The notes: a model not told the origin generated them from the sequence alone. Positions 6,856-14,393 are shown, counted from the stretch's first letter. The stretch is 17,444 nt of DNA from Porphyromonadaceae bacterium UBA4702 (GCA_002404675.1 DHKE01000095.1:4428-21871), one strand, 5' to 3'. A program made the numbers and translations.

Positions 6856-6875
6856 GGACACGGCGTGCCGTGTCC
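6856..6875. repeat. Perfect GC-rich palindrome (GGACACGGC / GCCGTGTCC)
   Basis: A 9-bp inverted repeat with a two-base centre, GT, lies between the rightward LytTR region and the leftward gene ending at 6910. Its form, starting GTAGGGACACGG, recalls the short intergenic palindromes scattered through many Bacteroidales genomes. It may act as a shared transcript end for converging genes, although no T-run follows on either side. A genome-wide copy count would decide whether it is a REP-like element. Confidence 0.55.
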
Positions 6876-6909
6876 GCACTGATAGATTGCAGGAAATCCG
6901 GCAAATCTT

Positions 6910-7650
6910 TCAACGGCTGGCAAGCAAGTCATTGGCAAGGCGGAGCGTTTCCGGCTTGCCAATGTCTATCAGGTCAAGGCCTTCCGCCTTGCAGCACTCG
7001 AACTGCGCCGCGCAGCACTCATTCAGGTAGAAGTCCATAACCGGGAAAACGCCGCTGTAGCCGCGCTCTCGCATACGCTCAATCATTTGCGCCGACACGA
7101 CGTGTATGCCGCTGAACGCCACTTCAGTCATCCGCGCAGCAGGGGAGAACCCTGACGGCCTGTATTCGCCTGTTGACACGTTATGCCAGCCACGCAGCCG
7201 TCCACTGGGGTCCGCGACAAGCCGGCGCGACGATTTGCGGTCACTGACAAGCAGTGTCGCCTCAGCCCCCGATGCCTGATGCTGCTCCACGAGCCACCGC
7301 AGGTCGGCATTGCATAGTATGTCAACGTTATGCACCAGCACTGGAGCCTCGTTTTCAGCAAACAGCAAGTCTGCCGCATGAAGCAGCCCTCCGCCGGTGT
7401 CGAGCAGCAAGTCACTCTCGTCGCTGATGCGTATCCGCACGCCGAAATCGTGCTGCGCCAAATACTCTTTTATCTGGCCGGCGAAGTGATGCACGTTGAC
7501 TACAACGTCGTCAAATCCCTGCTCCCGCAGACTGCGGATTACGCGCCCAAGCATCGGCTCGCCAGCCACTGGGACGAGAGCCTTCGGGTGTTCGAGCGTC
7601 CAGGGCTTTAGCCGTGTGCCGAGACCGGCAGCGAATATCAGAGCCTTCAT
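6910..7650 (-). CDS. MurU-like sugar-phosphate nucleotidyltransferase
   Basis: A 246-residue cytoplasmic nucleotidyltransferase. It begins with the GT-A signature MKALIFAAGLGTRLKPWT and HPKALVPVAGEPM (21-33), the nucleotide-binding loop and lysine. LDTGGGL (83-89) and HNVDILCNADL (107-117), with its metal-binding Asp, follow. FSGIHVV (179-185) and GVFPVMDFYL (200-209) complete the fold. Length and motifs fit the short MurU/HddC-type enzymes rather than the longer bifunctional GlmU. The ATG overlaps the stop of the AmgK-like gene (ATGA, 7650-7647), so both should be made together. In Pseudomonas, AmgK makes MurNAc-1-phosphate and MurU converts it to UDP-MurNAc; the pairing here supports that role, though the sugar specificity cannot be read from sequence. 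A longer frame extends upstream to 7851 but overlaps the kinase gene in another frame and is not the real start. Confidence 0.85.
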   Translation of the reverse strand: MKALIFAAGLGTRLKPWTLEHPKALVPVAGEPMLGRVIRSLREQGFDDVVVNVHHFAGQIKEYLAQHDFGVRIRISDESDLLLDTGGGLLHAADLLFAENEAPVLVHNVDILCNADLRWLVEQHQASGAEATLLVSDRKSSRRLVADPSGRLRGWHNVSTGEYRPSGFSPAARMTEVAFSGIHVVSAQMIERMRERGYSGVFPVMDFYLNECCAAQFECCKAEGLDLIDIGKPETLRLANDLLASR

Positions 7651-9080
7651 GCCTTTACCTCCTCTCGTATATCTTGTTCGCGGTGGTTGACGACTACTTT
7701 CACGTCCGGGTATTTTGCTGCGATATGCCGTGCAGTGGCATCCGCGCTGTACACCGAGCGATGACGGCCTCCGGTGCAGCCGAACCCGATTTGGAGCGAC
7801 GTGAATCCGCGTCGCCGGTAACACTCCACTGCCGCATCCGTAAGCTGCCAAGCCGAGGCAAGGAACGGCTGTATCTCGCCTCGCTCCTCGAGGAAGTCGC
7901 GGACAGGCTTGTCAAGCCCTGTCAGCGGCTTGTACCGGTCGTACCTGCCGGGGTTGTGCAGGGCCCGGCAGTCAAACATGAACCCTCCGCCGTTGCCGCT
8001 GTAGTCTGCCGGGTAGCCGCGCTTGTACGAGAAACTGAACACCTCGACTGTCAAACCGGTCTTGAGGACGCAGCGCACAAAGCGGCTGTCGCCGGCGAGG
8101 ACTTCGCAAACTCTTTTCAGTTCGGGATATGCGTCAACAGCACCGTTGGCAAGCAGCTCTCGCAAGTTGGCAAGCGCACCCGGTATGCTCTCTATGAAGT
8201 GCGCCCGATGCTGCACCAGCCCTCGGAAACCGTATGCCCCAAGCACTTGCAATGTGCGGAACAGGACGAAAAGGGGGACTGCCGCAAGCGCCTCACGAGC
8301 GTCTATGCCCCGCAATTTCGCGAACTCGACAGCATATACCGACAGCATACGGTTGCGAAACTCGCTGCAGAACCCCGCCTTGGCTTGCCACAGGAACGAC
8401 ACAGCATCGTACACGCACGGCCCGACACGCCCTCCCTGAAAATCTATCCAATGCGGTTTGCCGGCGCACACCATCACATTGCGGCTCTGGCAGTCGCGGT
8501 ACATGAACCCTTCGAGGCTTTTGGGGTACGAGACCAATGCTGTTGCCAGTGCCTCGAAGTCATCTTCGAGCCTGTCTTCGTCAAACACTGTCCCCGACGG
8601 CTTCAGATACTCGTATTTGAAATAGTTCAAGTCCCACATTGCCTGACGGCGGTCAAACGGTCCGCAGAAGCAGCAGCCACGCCATTCCTCCACAGGCTGT
8701 GTCTGCATATGCGCGAGCGACTTCATGCACTCCGCAACCAGCTGCGTCACATCATGCGCCGCTATCAGCGAGAACAGCGACGTGTCGCCCAAATCCTCTT
8801 GCAGGTACGCGCCGTCGCCCTCCGCCACGCCATATATCTGCGGCACAGCAAGTCCCTTGCCGGCGAAATAGCGTGCCAGCGAGATGAACGAGCGGTTCTC
8901 CGCCACATTGTTGCCGATTACGCCGATAGCGGAGCGTCTGTCAGCAGCAGTCAGCCGGTAATAAATGCGGTCAGACCCTGCGCCAGGCAACCGGACTGCC
9001 TCCGCCGCATTGCAGCCTGCCCATTCCTCAGCCAGCGAAGTGAGCATCCCCTTATAATATATGTGAGAGTCGTTTGTCAT
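7647..9080 (-). CDS. Fusion of AmgK-like sugar kinase and RapZ C-terminal domain
   Basis: Residues 1 to about 330 form an aminoglycoside-phosphotransferase fold. YLQEDLGDTSLF (92-103) is the hinge region. MYRDCQSRNVMV (193-204) carries the catalytic Asp196 and Asn201, with Tyr-Arg where many kinases have His-Arg or His-Gly. WIDFQGGRVGPCVYD (211-225) has the metal-binding Asp213. The IDFQ-GP-YD pattern matches AmgK, which phosphorylates MurNAc/GlcNAc at the anomeric position. Residues about 345-477 match the C-terminal domain of RapZ: SFSYKRGYP (349-357), FMFDCRALHNP (367-377), PLTGLDKPV (385-393) and IGFGCTGGRHRSV (431-443). The P-loop N-terminal domain of RapZ is absent. In E. coli this C-terminal half binds glucosamine-6-phosphate and the sRNA GlmZ. 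Here it may sense an amino-sugar phosphate and tune the kinase; that is inference. The stop overlaps the MurU-like start. Confidence 0.88.
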   Translation of the reverse strand: MTNDSHIYYKGMLTSLAEEWAGCNAAEAVRLPGAGSDRIYYRLTAADRRSAIGVIGNNVAENRSFISLARYFAGKGLAVPQIYGVAEGDGAYLQEDLGDTSLFSLIAAHDVTQLVAECMKSLAHMQTQPVEEWRGCCFCGPFDRRQAMWDLNYFKYEYLKPSGTVFDEDRLEDDFEALATALVSYPKSLEGFMYRDCQSRNVMVCAGKPHWIDFQGGRVGPCVYDAVSFLWQAKAGFCSEFRNRMLSVYAVEFAKLRGIDAREALAAVPLFVLFRTLQVLGAYGFRGLVQHRAHFIESIPGALANLRELLANGAVDAYPELKRVCEVLAGDSRFVRCVLKTGLTVEVFSFSYKRGYPADYSGNGGGFMFDCRALHNPGRYDRYKPLTGLDKPVRDFLEERGEIQPFLASAWQLTDAAVECYRRRGFTSLQIGFGCTGGRHRSVYSADATARHIAAKYPDVKVVVNHREQDIREEVKA

Positions 9081-9106
9081 TTCCGTTGCTACGTTGTTTT
9101 GCCATG

Positions 9107-9139
9107 CAAAATTACTCTATTTGCGCGACTTGCGCCAAA
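9107..9139 (-). promoter_or_regulatory. Predicted promoter of the amgK-rapZ/murU-like operon
   Basis: On the minus strand TAATTTTG (9114-9107) is the -7 element. TTTG (9139-9136) lies 21 bp upstream as the -33 element. The start point would be near 9100, about 20 nt before the ATG at 9080. It is divergent from the pgk promoter. Confidence 0.65.
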
Positions 9140-9187
9140 ACCGAGCGTTGATTTGTGCCGGACAGGCCGTATATCCCATATTTTTTG

Positions 9188-9195
9188 TACCTTTG
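9188..9195 (+). promoter_or_regulatory. Predicted -7 element of the pgk promoter
   Basis: TACCTTTG matches TAnnTTTG and lies 38 nt before the pgk ATG, after a T-run (9178-9186). No TTG was found at the expected -33 distance, so only the -7 element is claimed. Confidence 0.6.
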
Positions 9196-9233
9196 CACCC
9201 AGCCAATAATTGATAATCTAATTACATATCACA

Positions 9234-10484
9234 ATGGCAAAGATTGACAGCTTTAATTTCTCAGGTAAAAAGGTAATTGTCCGAGTGGATTTCAACGTTC
9301 CTCTCGACGACAATGGAAACATCACAGACGACACCCGCATTCGCGGCGCCCTCCCCACGTTGAAGAAGATTCTGGACGACGGGGGAAGCCTCATCATCAT
9401 GTCGCACATGGGCAAGCCTAAAGGAAAGGTGAACCCGAAACTTTCCCTCATCCAGATCAAGGATGCCGTCGCAAAGGCTCTTGGCCGCGATGTGAAATTC
9501 GCCCCTGACGCAGCGGATGCTACAGAAGCAGCTGCGGCTCTCGCCCCCGGGGAGGTGCTGATGCTCGAAAACCTCCGCTTCCACGCCGAGGAGGAGGGCA
9601 AGCCTGTCGGCATTGACAAGGCTGACCCCAAATATGACGAGGCTAAACAGGAAATGAAACAGAAACAGAAGGAGTTTGCCAAGAAGCTGGCAAGCTATGC
9701 CGACGTTTATGTGAACGACGCTTTCGGCACAGCTCACCGCAAGCATGCATCGACAGCCGTCATCGCCGACTATTTCGACGCTGGCCACAAGATGCTCGGC
9801 TTCCTAATGGAAAAGGAAGTGGCAGCCGTTGACAACATCCTCAAGGACATCAAACGCCCCTTCACTGCCATCATGGGCGGCTCGAAAGTCTCGACCAAGA
9901 TAGGCATCATCGAAAACCTCATGGACAAGGTGGACAACCTTATACTGTGCGGCGGCATGGTATATACATTCGCCAAGGCTATGGGCGGCAACATCGGCAG
10001 CTCCCTCTGCGAGGACGACAAGCTCGACCTCGCGCTCGACATCATGGCGAAAGCAAAAGCCAAAGGCGTTAACCTCGTTCTCGGAACGGACAGCGTAGCC
10101 GCAGACAAATTCAGCAACGATGCAAATACTCAGGTCTGCCCGACAAACAATATACCTGACGGCTGGATGGGGCTTGACATAGGCCCGGAAACACGACTTG
10201 CATACCGCGAAGTAATCCTCCCTGCCAAGACAATCCTCTGGAACGGCCCCGCAGGCGTGTTCGAGTTCGACAACTTTGCCGCCGGTTCGCGAGCCATTGC
10301 CGACGCTATCGTTGAGGCTACTGACAACGGCGCATTCTCGCTCGTTGGCGGAGGCGACTCCGTGGCGTGCATCAACAAGTTCGGCCTTGCCGACCGCGTG
10401 TCTTACGTCTCAACAGGAGGCGGCGCGCTCCTCGAGGCTATCGAGGGCAAAGTGCTGCCAGGCATCGCCGCCATCACAGGTTGA
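9234..10484 (+). CDS. pgk: Phosphoglycerate kinase
   Basis: Transfers phosphate from 1,3-bisphosphoglycerate to ADP in glycolysis and the reverse in gluconeogenesis; cytoplasmic monomer. All family motifs are present in order. [11 protein letters not shown] (16-26) is the substrate-binding signature. Also present are SHMGKPKG (57-64), LENLRF (111-116), NDAFGTAHR (161-169), MGGSKVSTK (214-222), [10 protein letters not shown] (336-345), GGGDS (372-376) and STGGGA (393-398). At 416 residues it is slightly longer than the roughly 390-residue norm. The extra length is a lysine/glutamate-rich insert at about 120-150 after [12 protein letters not shown]. The start fits the upstream promoter and AT-rich leader. 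It is transcribed alone: a divergent promoter lies upstream and a hairpin terminator follows. Confidence 0.98.
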   Translation: MAKIDSFNFSGKKVIVRVDFNVPLDDNGNITDDTRIRGALPTLKKILDDGGSLIIMSHMGKPKGKVNPKLSLIQIKDAVAKALGRDVKFAPDAADATEAAAALAPGEVLMLENLRFHAEEEGKPVGIDKADPKYDEAKQEMKQKQKEFAKKLASYADVYVNDAFGTAHRKHASTAVIADYFDAGHKMLGFLMEKEVAAVDNILKDIKRPFTAIMGGSKVSTKIGIIENLMDKVDNLILCGGMVYTFAKAMGGNIGSSLCEDDKLDLALDIMAKAKAKGVNLVLGTDSVAADKFSNDANTQVCPTNNIPDGWMGLDIGPETRLAYREVILPAKTILWNGPAGVFEFDNFAAGSRAIADAIVEATDNGAFSLVGGGDSVACINKFGLADRVSYVSTGGGALLEAIEGKVLPGIAAITG

Positions 10485-10539
10485 CTAAGTTCCAACGAAG
10501 GATAATCCGATTTTGAACGAACCGCGTAGACATATCAAT

Positions 10540-10583
10540 AAGTCCGGCTCTCCCTCAACGGGTGTGCCGGACTTGTGCATTTT
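10540..10583 (+). terminator. Predicted terminator of pgk
   Basis: AAGTCCGGC (10540-10548) pairs perfectly with GCCGGACTT (10566-10574) across a 17-nt loop, followed by GTGCATTTT. It starts 56 nt after the pgk stop codon. The T-tail is short and offset, so termination may be partial. Confidence 0.6.
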
Positions 10584-10590
10584 GCCGCAG

Positions 10591-10618
10591 GTTATGCTGC
10601 ATAACATATTTTTATGCA
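10591..10618. repeat. Alternating TTATGC/GCATAA repeats able to form two exclusive hairpins
   Basis: GTTATGC-T-GCATAAC (10591-10605) is a 7-bp perfect palindrome. Its right arm also pairs with TTATGCA at 10612-10618 (TGCATAA, 10598-10604, 7-nt spacer). The two direct TTATGC copies (10592 and 10612) are 20 bp apart, and another TTATGC (10710-10715) directly precedes the -7 element of the exbB promoter. It may be a protein-binding site upstream of the TonB-system operon or part of the pgk transcript end. Confidence 0.4.
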
Positions 10619-10693
10619 CACGAAATCATGCGGCGATTGCGTTGCGGAGAAAGTCGAGCAAAAGATTTCACAAATATTTCACGTCCCAACTTA

Positions 10694-10723
10694 TTGGATT
10701 GATTGGAAATTATGCTAACTTTG
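10694..10723 (+). promoter_or_regulatory. Predicted promoter of the exbB-exbD-exbD-tonB operon
   Basis: TAACTTTG at 10716-10723 is a full match to the -7 element, with TTG at 10694-10696 and a 19-bp spacer. Transcription from near 10730 leaves a leader of about 195 nt before exbB. This is much longer than the 20-40 nt leaders of the other genes here. The leader holds AAGGGAGGA (10732-10740) just before a two-codon ATG-CAG-TGA, and a 22-codon frame (10793-10860). Apart from these, the 441-nt stretch 10485-10925 holds the pgk terminator and the TTATGC repeats, and no gene I can support. Confidence 0.7.
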
Positions 10724-10925
10724 CAATGTCTAAGGGAGGAATATGCAGTGACGCATACCATATACCCTCAGATGCCGCTTTGAACCGGATTATGACTTTA
10801 ACTCAAATCGACTACTTCGCGGAGGACTCACGGCACAGGCAGCCGCGCATGGCATCCTGATGTCGCGTGTTTGCCGCAAGCAACATAGACAAAAACATAA
10901 TATCAATAACAAACTAATTCAAGTT

Positions 10926-11789
10926 ATGGAAGCTCAAACTCCTAAGCCTCAGGCTACCAAGCCCGCTGCAGCGAAACCTGCGGCAAAGAAAAACAATGAC
11001 AACATCAGCAATGTCCGCGGTATCCGCAACGCATTCCTCGTGATTGTCGCCTGCCTCATCGTCGGCATCTGCATCTTCCTCTTCGTGATGGGTGCTCCCG
11101 GCAACTTTGAGGGCAACGACCCCGATGCAGGACATCCCCTCAACCTCCTCGGTACTGTCTACAAGGGCGGTTTCATCGTGCCTATCCTGATGACCCTGCT
11201 CCTCACAGTTATCGTCCTCTCTGTTGAGCGCTGGATTGCCATCAGCTCCGCTTTCGGCAAGGGCAACACCACCAAGTTTGTCGCTGGCATCAAGGCTGAT
11301 CTCGCTGCCGGTCAGATTGACAAGGCTATGGATCGCTGCAAAAAACAGAAAGGTTCCGTTGCTGCTGTTGTGTACAGCACACTCGTGAAGTACAAAGAAC
11401 TCGACAAGAACGAGACTCTCAGCAAGGAGCAGAAGCTCACTACCCTCCGCAACGAGGTGGAAGAAGCTACAGCTCTCGAGATGCCCTCTCTCTCCCAGAA
11501 CCTCCCCATCGTGGCTACACTGACCACTCTCGGTACTCTCGTCGGTCTGCTCGGTACTGTGCTCGGTATGATCAAATCATTCCAGGCACTTGCAAGCTCT
11601 GGCTCTCCCGACTCAACTGAGCTGTCTACCGGTATCTCCGAGGCACTTGTCAACACCGCATTCGGTATCGCAACCGGTGCCCTCGCCGTTATCTCCTACA
11701 ACTTCTATACAAACAAGATTGACAACCTGACCTACGCTATCGACGAAATCGGTTTCTCCATCGTAGCTACATTCTCAGCTACCCACTGA
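10926..11789 (+). CDS. exbB: ExbB/TolQ/MotA-family proton channel subunit
   Basis: Inner-membrane channel subunit that with ExbD converts proton-motive force into motion of TonB. The start is set at the ATG giving MEAQTPKPQ; an in-frame ATG at 10860 would add 22 basic residues (MSRVCRKQHRQKH) that do not look like ExbB. The leader ATAACAAACTAATTCAAGTT is typical of this phylum. A Pro/Ala/Lys-rich cytoplasmic tail (1-34) precedes a hydrophobic segment at 35-56. A second segment, with SVERW, spans 82-103. The MotA/TolQ/ExbB core has segments at about 195-218 and 240-260, with PIVATLTTLGTLVGLLGTVLGMI as its hallmark. Four hydrophobic segments, against three in E. coli ExbB, is the arrangement I read here. 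It is first in the operon, 63 nt before the first exbD. Confidence 0.93.
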   Translation: MEAQTPKPQATKPAAAKPAAKKNNDNISNVRGIRNAFLVIVACLIVGICIFLFVMGAPGNFEGNDPDAGHPLNLLGTVYKGGFIVPILMTLLLTVIVLSVERWIAISSAFGKGNTTKFVAGIKADLAAGQIDKAMDRCKKQKGSVAAVVYSTLVKYKELDKNETLSKEQKLTTLRNEVEEATALEMPSLSQNLPIVATLTTLGTLVGLLGTVLGMIKSFQALASSGSPDSTELSTGISEALVNTAFGIATGALAVISYNFYTNKIDNLTYAIDEIGFSIVATFSATH

Positions 11790-11852
11790 TCATCCGCAAC
11801 GGACGACAAGAATATCCTAAGTCAGTAAAACCGAATTAAGTTTATAGCTAAT

Positions 11853-12578
11853 ATGGGAAGAGTAAAAATAGCAAGAAAGAGTACATTCATCGACATGACG
11901 GCGATGAGTGACGTCACTGTGCTTTTGCTTACCTTCTTCATGTTGACATCCACCTTCCTCTCAAAAGAGCCTACTACTGTAATCACGCCGGCTTCTATCT
12001 CGGAGGAGAAGGTGCAGGAAACCAACTACGTTCAAGTGTTGGTTAGCCCGCAAGGCAAAGTTTGGCTCACAATGAACAACGACACATCGCAGACATACTC
12101 AAATGAGAAGATGCGTATGGAGTTGTTGGACAAGGTAAGTGAACTATACAACGCTCAACATAAGGACAAGATCAAGTTTACGGAGGAGCAAAAGTACGCA
12201 TTCAGCAAACTCAACTCTTTCGGCGTACCCCTGAGGCAGATGGGAGAATTCCTCAATCTGGCCTCACAACCCGAAGGACAGACCAAAATGGACAACTGGA
12301 TACAAGGCAAGGACAATAATCCCAACCATGTTACCGGTATTCCTATTTCGTGGAACGAGGATGAAACCCATCCCAACGAATTCCAGCTGTGGATGAAGGC
12401 TATGCGCCAGTCTGAAAACACCAACCTCACTGACGCTATCAAGAGAGGCACCGGTGTCGCCATCAAGGCTGACCAGAACACTTCTTTCGAGATTATCCAT
12501 AAGGTTATGGACAACCTCCAGACTATCCACATGAACAAGTTTACCTTACTTACAGCACTGAAGGGAGCAGATGAATAA
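11853..12578 (+). CDS. exbD: ExbD/TolR-family protein, first copy
   Basis: Partner of ExbB in the proton channel. It has a short cytoplasmic N-terminus, one membrane helix at about 18-37 (SDVTVLLLTFFMLTSTFL), and a large periplasmic part. Asp20 in the helix start matches the proton-carrying Asp of ExbD (Asp25 in E. coli); Asp14 is also nearby. At 241 residues it is about 100 longer than E. coli ExbD. The extra length is a charged periplasmic insert at about 85-190 that separates the two halves of the ExbD fold. The C-terminal fold resumes at GVAIKADQNTSFEIIHKVMD (201-220). It ends 3 nt before the second exbD, so the two are tightly coupled. Confidence 0.9.
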   Translation: MGRVKIARKSTFIDMTAMSDVTVLLLTFFMLTSTFLSKEPTTVITPASISEEKVQETNYVQVLVSPQGKVWLTMNNDTSQTYSNEKMRMELLDKVSELYNAQHKDKIKFTEEQKYAFSKLNSFGVPLRQMGEFLNLASQPEGQTKMDNWIQGKDNNPNHVTGIPISWNEDETHPNEFQLWMKAMRQSENTNLTDAIKRGTGVAIKADQNTSFEIIHKVMDNLQTIHMNKFTLLTALKGADE

Positions 12579-12581
12579 ATT

Positions 12582-13349
12582 ATGGCAGAAGTTCAGCAAG
12601 ACAACGGTGGAGGCAAAGGCAAGTCCCACCAGAAGAAAATGACCATCCGCGTCGACTTTACGCCTATGGTTGACATGAACATGTTGCTTATAACATTCTT
12701 CATGCTCTGTACAACTATGATCAAGTCGCAGACCCTCAACATTGCACTCCCGTCCAATGAGAAGGTGGACAATGTTGACAATATGTCCCAGGCTTCTGAA
12801 GACGATGCTGTGACTATCATTCTCGATGCGAAACGCAAGACAGGCTCATTTGATGTAGACTCCGTCAACGGCAAGGTCGTGAATGAAGTCTACTACTACT
12901 TCGGCAAACCTGGCAACGGCGCAGACCTCAACACACCCGAGGGGCTCGCCGCCAACAACAACCTTCAGAAGTCAGAGTTCCTGCCCGATGAGAACGGCAA
13001 AGTCCGCGGCATACGTGAAATCATCAGACAACGCAACAAGGAAGTTTGGGCTAAGTACAAGAAGCTCAAGGATGACTACGATGCCGGCAAGTTCGGCGAT
13101 ATGGAAACCAAGGAAGGCCGGGAGAAGGCTCTCGCCAAGTTTAATGAGGAGGCTTCAAAGGTCCGTCGTGACGATAAACTGAAAAAACCGGTTATCATCA
13201 TCAAGTCAACTCCCCAAGCGTCCTACGGTTCGCTGGTTGAGGTACTCGACGAGATGCAAATCAATCAGATTTCAAAGTATCAGATTGACAACATGACCAA
13301 GACCGACTCTGTGATGCTTATTGATTATCAAAACCGTCACCACAAGTGA
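12582..13349 (+). CDS. exbD: ExbD/TolR-family protein, second copy
   Basis: Second ExbD paralogue, 255 residues. A Lys/Gly-rich cytoplasmic start leads to one membrane helix at about 28-48 (PMVDMNMLLITFFMLCTTMI) with Asp31 as the likely proton-binding residue. The periplasmic part has the ExbD strands (TLNIALPSNE, DAVTIILDAKRK) and a charged, probably helical insert at about 140-200 (IREIIRQRNKEVWAKYKKLK). The fold closes with PVIIIKSTPQASYGSLVEVL (203-222). It is a diverged paralogue of the first copy with a different insert, so they are likely non-interchangeable, perhaps forming a mixed ExbD dimer. It sits 35 nt before tonB. Confidence 0.9.
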   Translation: MAEVQQDNGGGKGKSHQKKMTIRVDFTPMVDMNMLLITFFMLCTTMIKSQTLNIALPSNEKVDNVDNMSQASEDDAVTIILDAKRKTGSFDVDSVNGKVVNEVYYYFGKPGNGADLNTPEGLAANNNLQKSEFLPDENGKVRGIREIIRQRNKEVWAKYKKLKDDYDAGKFGDMETKEGREKALAKFNEEASKVRRDDKLKKPVIIIKSTPQASYGSLVEVLDEMQINQISKYQIDNMTKTDSVMLIDYQNRHHK

Positions 13350-13384
13350 TGTTGGATTTATTAACCCTATAAAAATATTATATT

Positions 13385-14257
13385 ATGGCAAATATAGATC
13401 TAACTTCCCGCGCATGGGACGACATGATATTTGAGGGCAAGAACAAAGAGTTCGGAGCCTACCAGATGCGACGCAAGAGCGACAAGCGTCATAATCTTGC
13501 AGCACTGTTCACTCTTATCGGCCTTTTTGTAGTTGCACTTGTTGTTTGGGGTCTCTCTGTCTACAACAACTGGCAGGCTGAGCTGCGTGCCGAAGAGGAA
13601 GCCCGGGCAAGGGCCGAAGCGATGTCGCAAGCTCAATTTGCCGAGGAAGAAGCGCCAGAAGAGGAACAGCCGGAAGAGCAAAAGTTTGAACAGGAAATTC
13701 CTGAAGTCAAAGAAGAAGTGCTTGCGACTGTGCAGGTAACACAGATTGCCATCGTTGACGCCGACAAGGTGAAGAACGAGGTGATGACTCAGGATGAACA
13801 GAAACAGGACGACACTGCCCGTGGCGTTGTTAACCAGGAGGGAAGTGATGATGCCGACCGTTTCAAAGCCGTTCAGGAGCAGGTGAAGGTGAAAGAACCA
13901 GAACCCGAACCCAAAGTGGTTGAGAAGCATGAACCGGAGAAGATTTTCACCGCTGTAGAACAGCGTGCAGAATTCCCCGGCGGCGAATCAGCGCTGTACT
14001 CTTGGCTGCAGAAGAACCTCCGTTATCCGGAGCGTGCACAGCAGAACGACATTCAGGGTCGCGTGATTGTCCGCTTCGTTGTCAACAAAGACGGTTCTAT
14101 CGAACAGGTGACAGTTGCAAAGGGTGTTGACAAGGACCTCGACCAGGAGGCAATCCGCGTTGTGAAAAGAATGCCGAAATGGCAGCCAGGCAAGAACAAC
14201 GGTCAGGCTGTGCGAAGCTACTTCACACTCCCCGTGACCTTCAAGCTTGCTCGATAA
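13385..14257 (+). CDS. tonB: TonB energy-transducing protein
   Basis: Spans the periplasm to pass energy from ExbB/ExbD to outer-membrane TonB-dependent (SusC-like) transporters. The cytoplasmic N-terminus (1-35) includes the Bacteroidetes-type segment NKEFGAYQMRRKSDKRHN. The membrane helix is at about 38-60. A long Glu/Pro/Lys-rich spacer (about 65-185, with EPEPEPK at 171-177) crosses the periplasm. The TonB C-terminal domain is at about 195-288: FPGGESALYSWLQKNLRYP, then GRVIVRFVVNKDGSIEQV and KWQPGKNNGQAVRSYFTLPVTF. The YP at 214-215 is the conserved contact motif. It is last in the operon and is followed by a strong terminator. Confidence 0.95.
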   Translation: MANIDLTSRAWDDMIFEGKNKEFGAYQMRRKSDKRHNLAALFTLIGLFVVALVVWGLSVYNNWQAELRAEEEARARAEAMSQAQFAEEEAPEEEQPEEQKFEQEIPEVKEEVLATVQVTQIAIVDADKVKNEVMTQDEQKQDDTARGVVNQEGSDDADRFKAVQEQVKVKEPEPEPKVVEKHEPEKIFTAVEQRAEFPGGESALYSWLQKNLRYPERAQQNDIQGRVIVRFVVNKDGSIEQVTVAKGVDKDLDQEAIRVVKRMPKWQPGKNNGQAVRSYFTLPVTFKLAR

Positions 14258-14283
14258 CCAACCCTCAGACCAACATACAAGTG

Positions 14284-14320
14284 GGGTGAGCCATCTGGCT
14301 CACCCTGTTTTTATTTTATT
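14284..14320 (+). terminator. Intrinsic terminator of the exbB-tonB operon
   Basis: GGGTGAGCC (14284-14292) pairs perfectly with GGCTCACCC (14297-14305) around an ATCT loop, followed by TGTTTTTATTTTATT. It lies 26 nt after the tonB stop and is the clearest terminator in the window. Confidence 0.9.
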
Positions 14321-14393
14321 CCACCTCCTCAGTTATTCAGTGTCGCCGGTGTGTATCATGATTTGACTTGGCTTCTTTTTCGCGAAATAATCA

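Noticed and set aside
7651..7851. N-terminal extension of the MurU-like protein
   Set aside because: It overlaps the RapZ-domain coding sequence in another frame, and the conserved family start MKALIFAAGLGTR is at 7650.
7614..9209. 531-codon plus-strand frame
   Set aside because: It is antisense to the AmgK-RapZ fusion and part of the MurU-like gene, both of which have clear motifs. Its translation shows no domain, and it follows from GC-biased codon use on the opposite strand.
10513..10860. 115-codon frame between pgk and exbB
   Set aside because: It spans the pgk terminator and the exbB promoter and shows no protein-like composition; only its last 22 codons could be translated as a leader peptide.
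10860..10925. Earlier ATG for exbB adding 22 residues
   Set aside because: The added residues are very basic and unlike ExbB N-termini, while the ATG at 10926 follows a typical A/T-rich leader.
12155..12538. 127-codon minus-strand frame over the first exbD
   Set aside because: The hydrophobic, Trp/Ser-rich translation is an artefact of the opposite strand of an ExbD gene with a conserved membrane helix and Asp.
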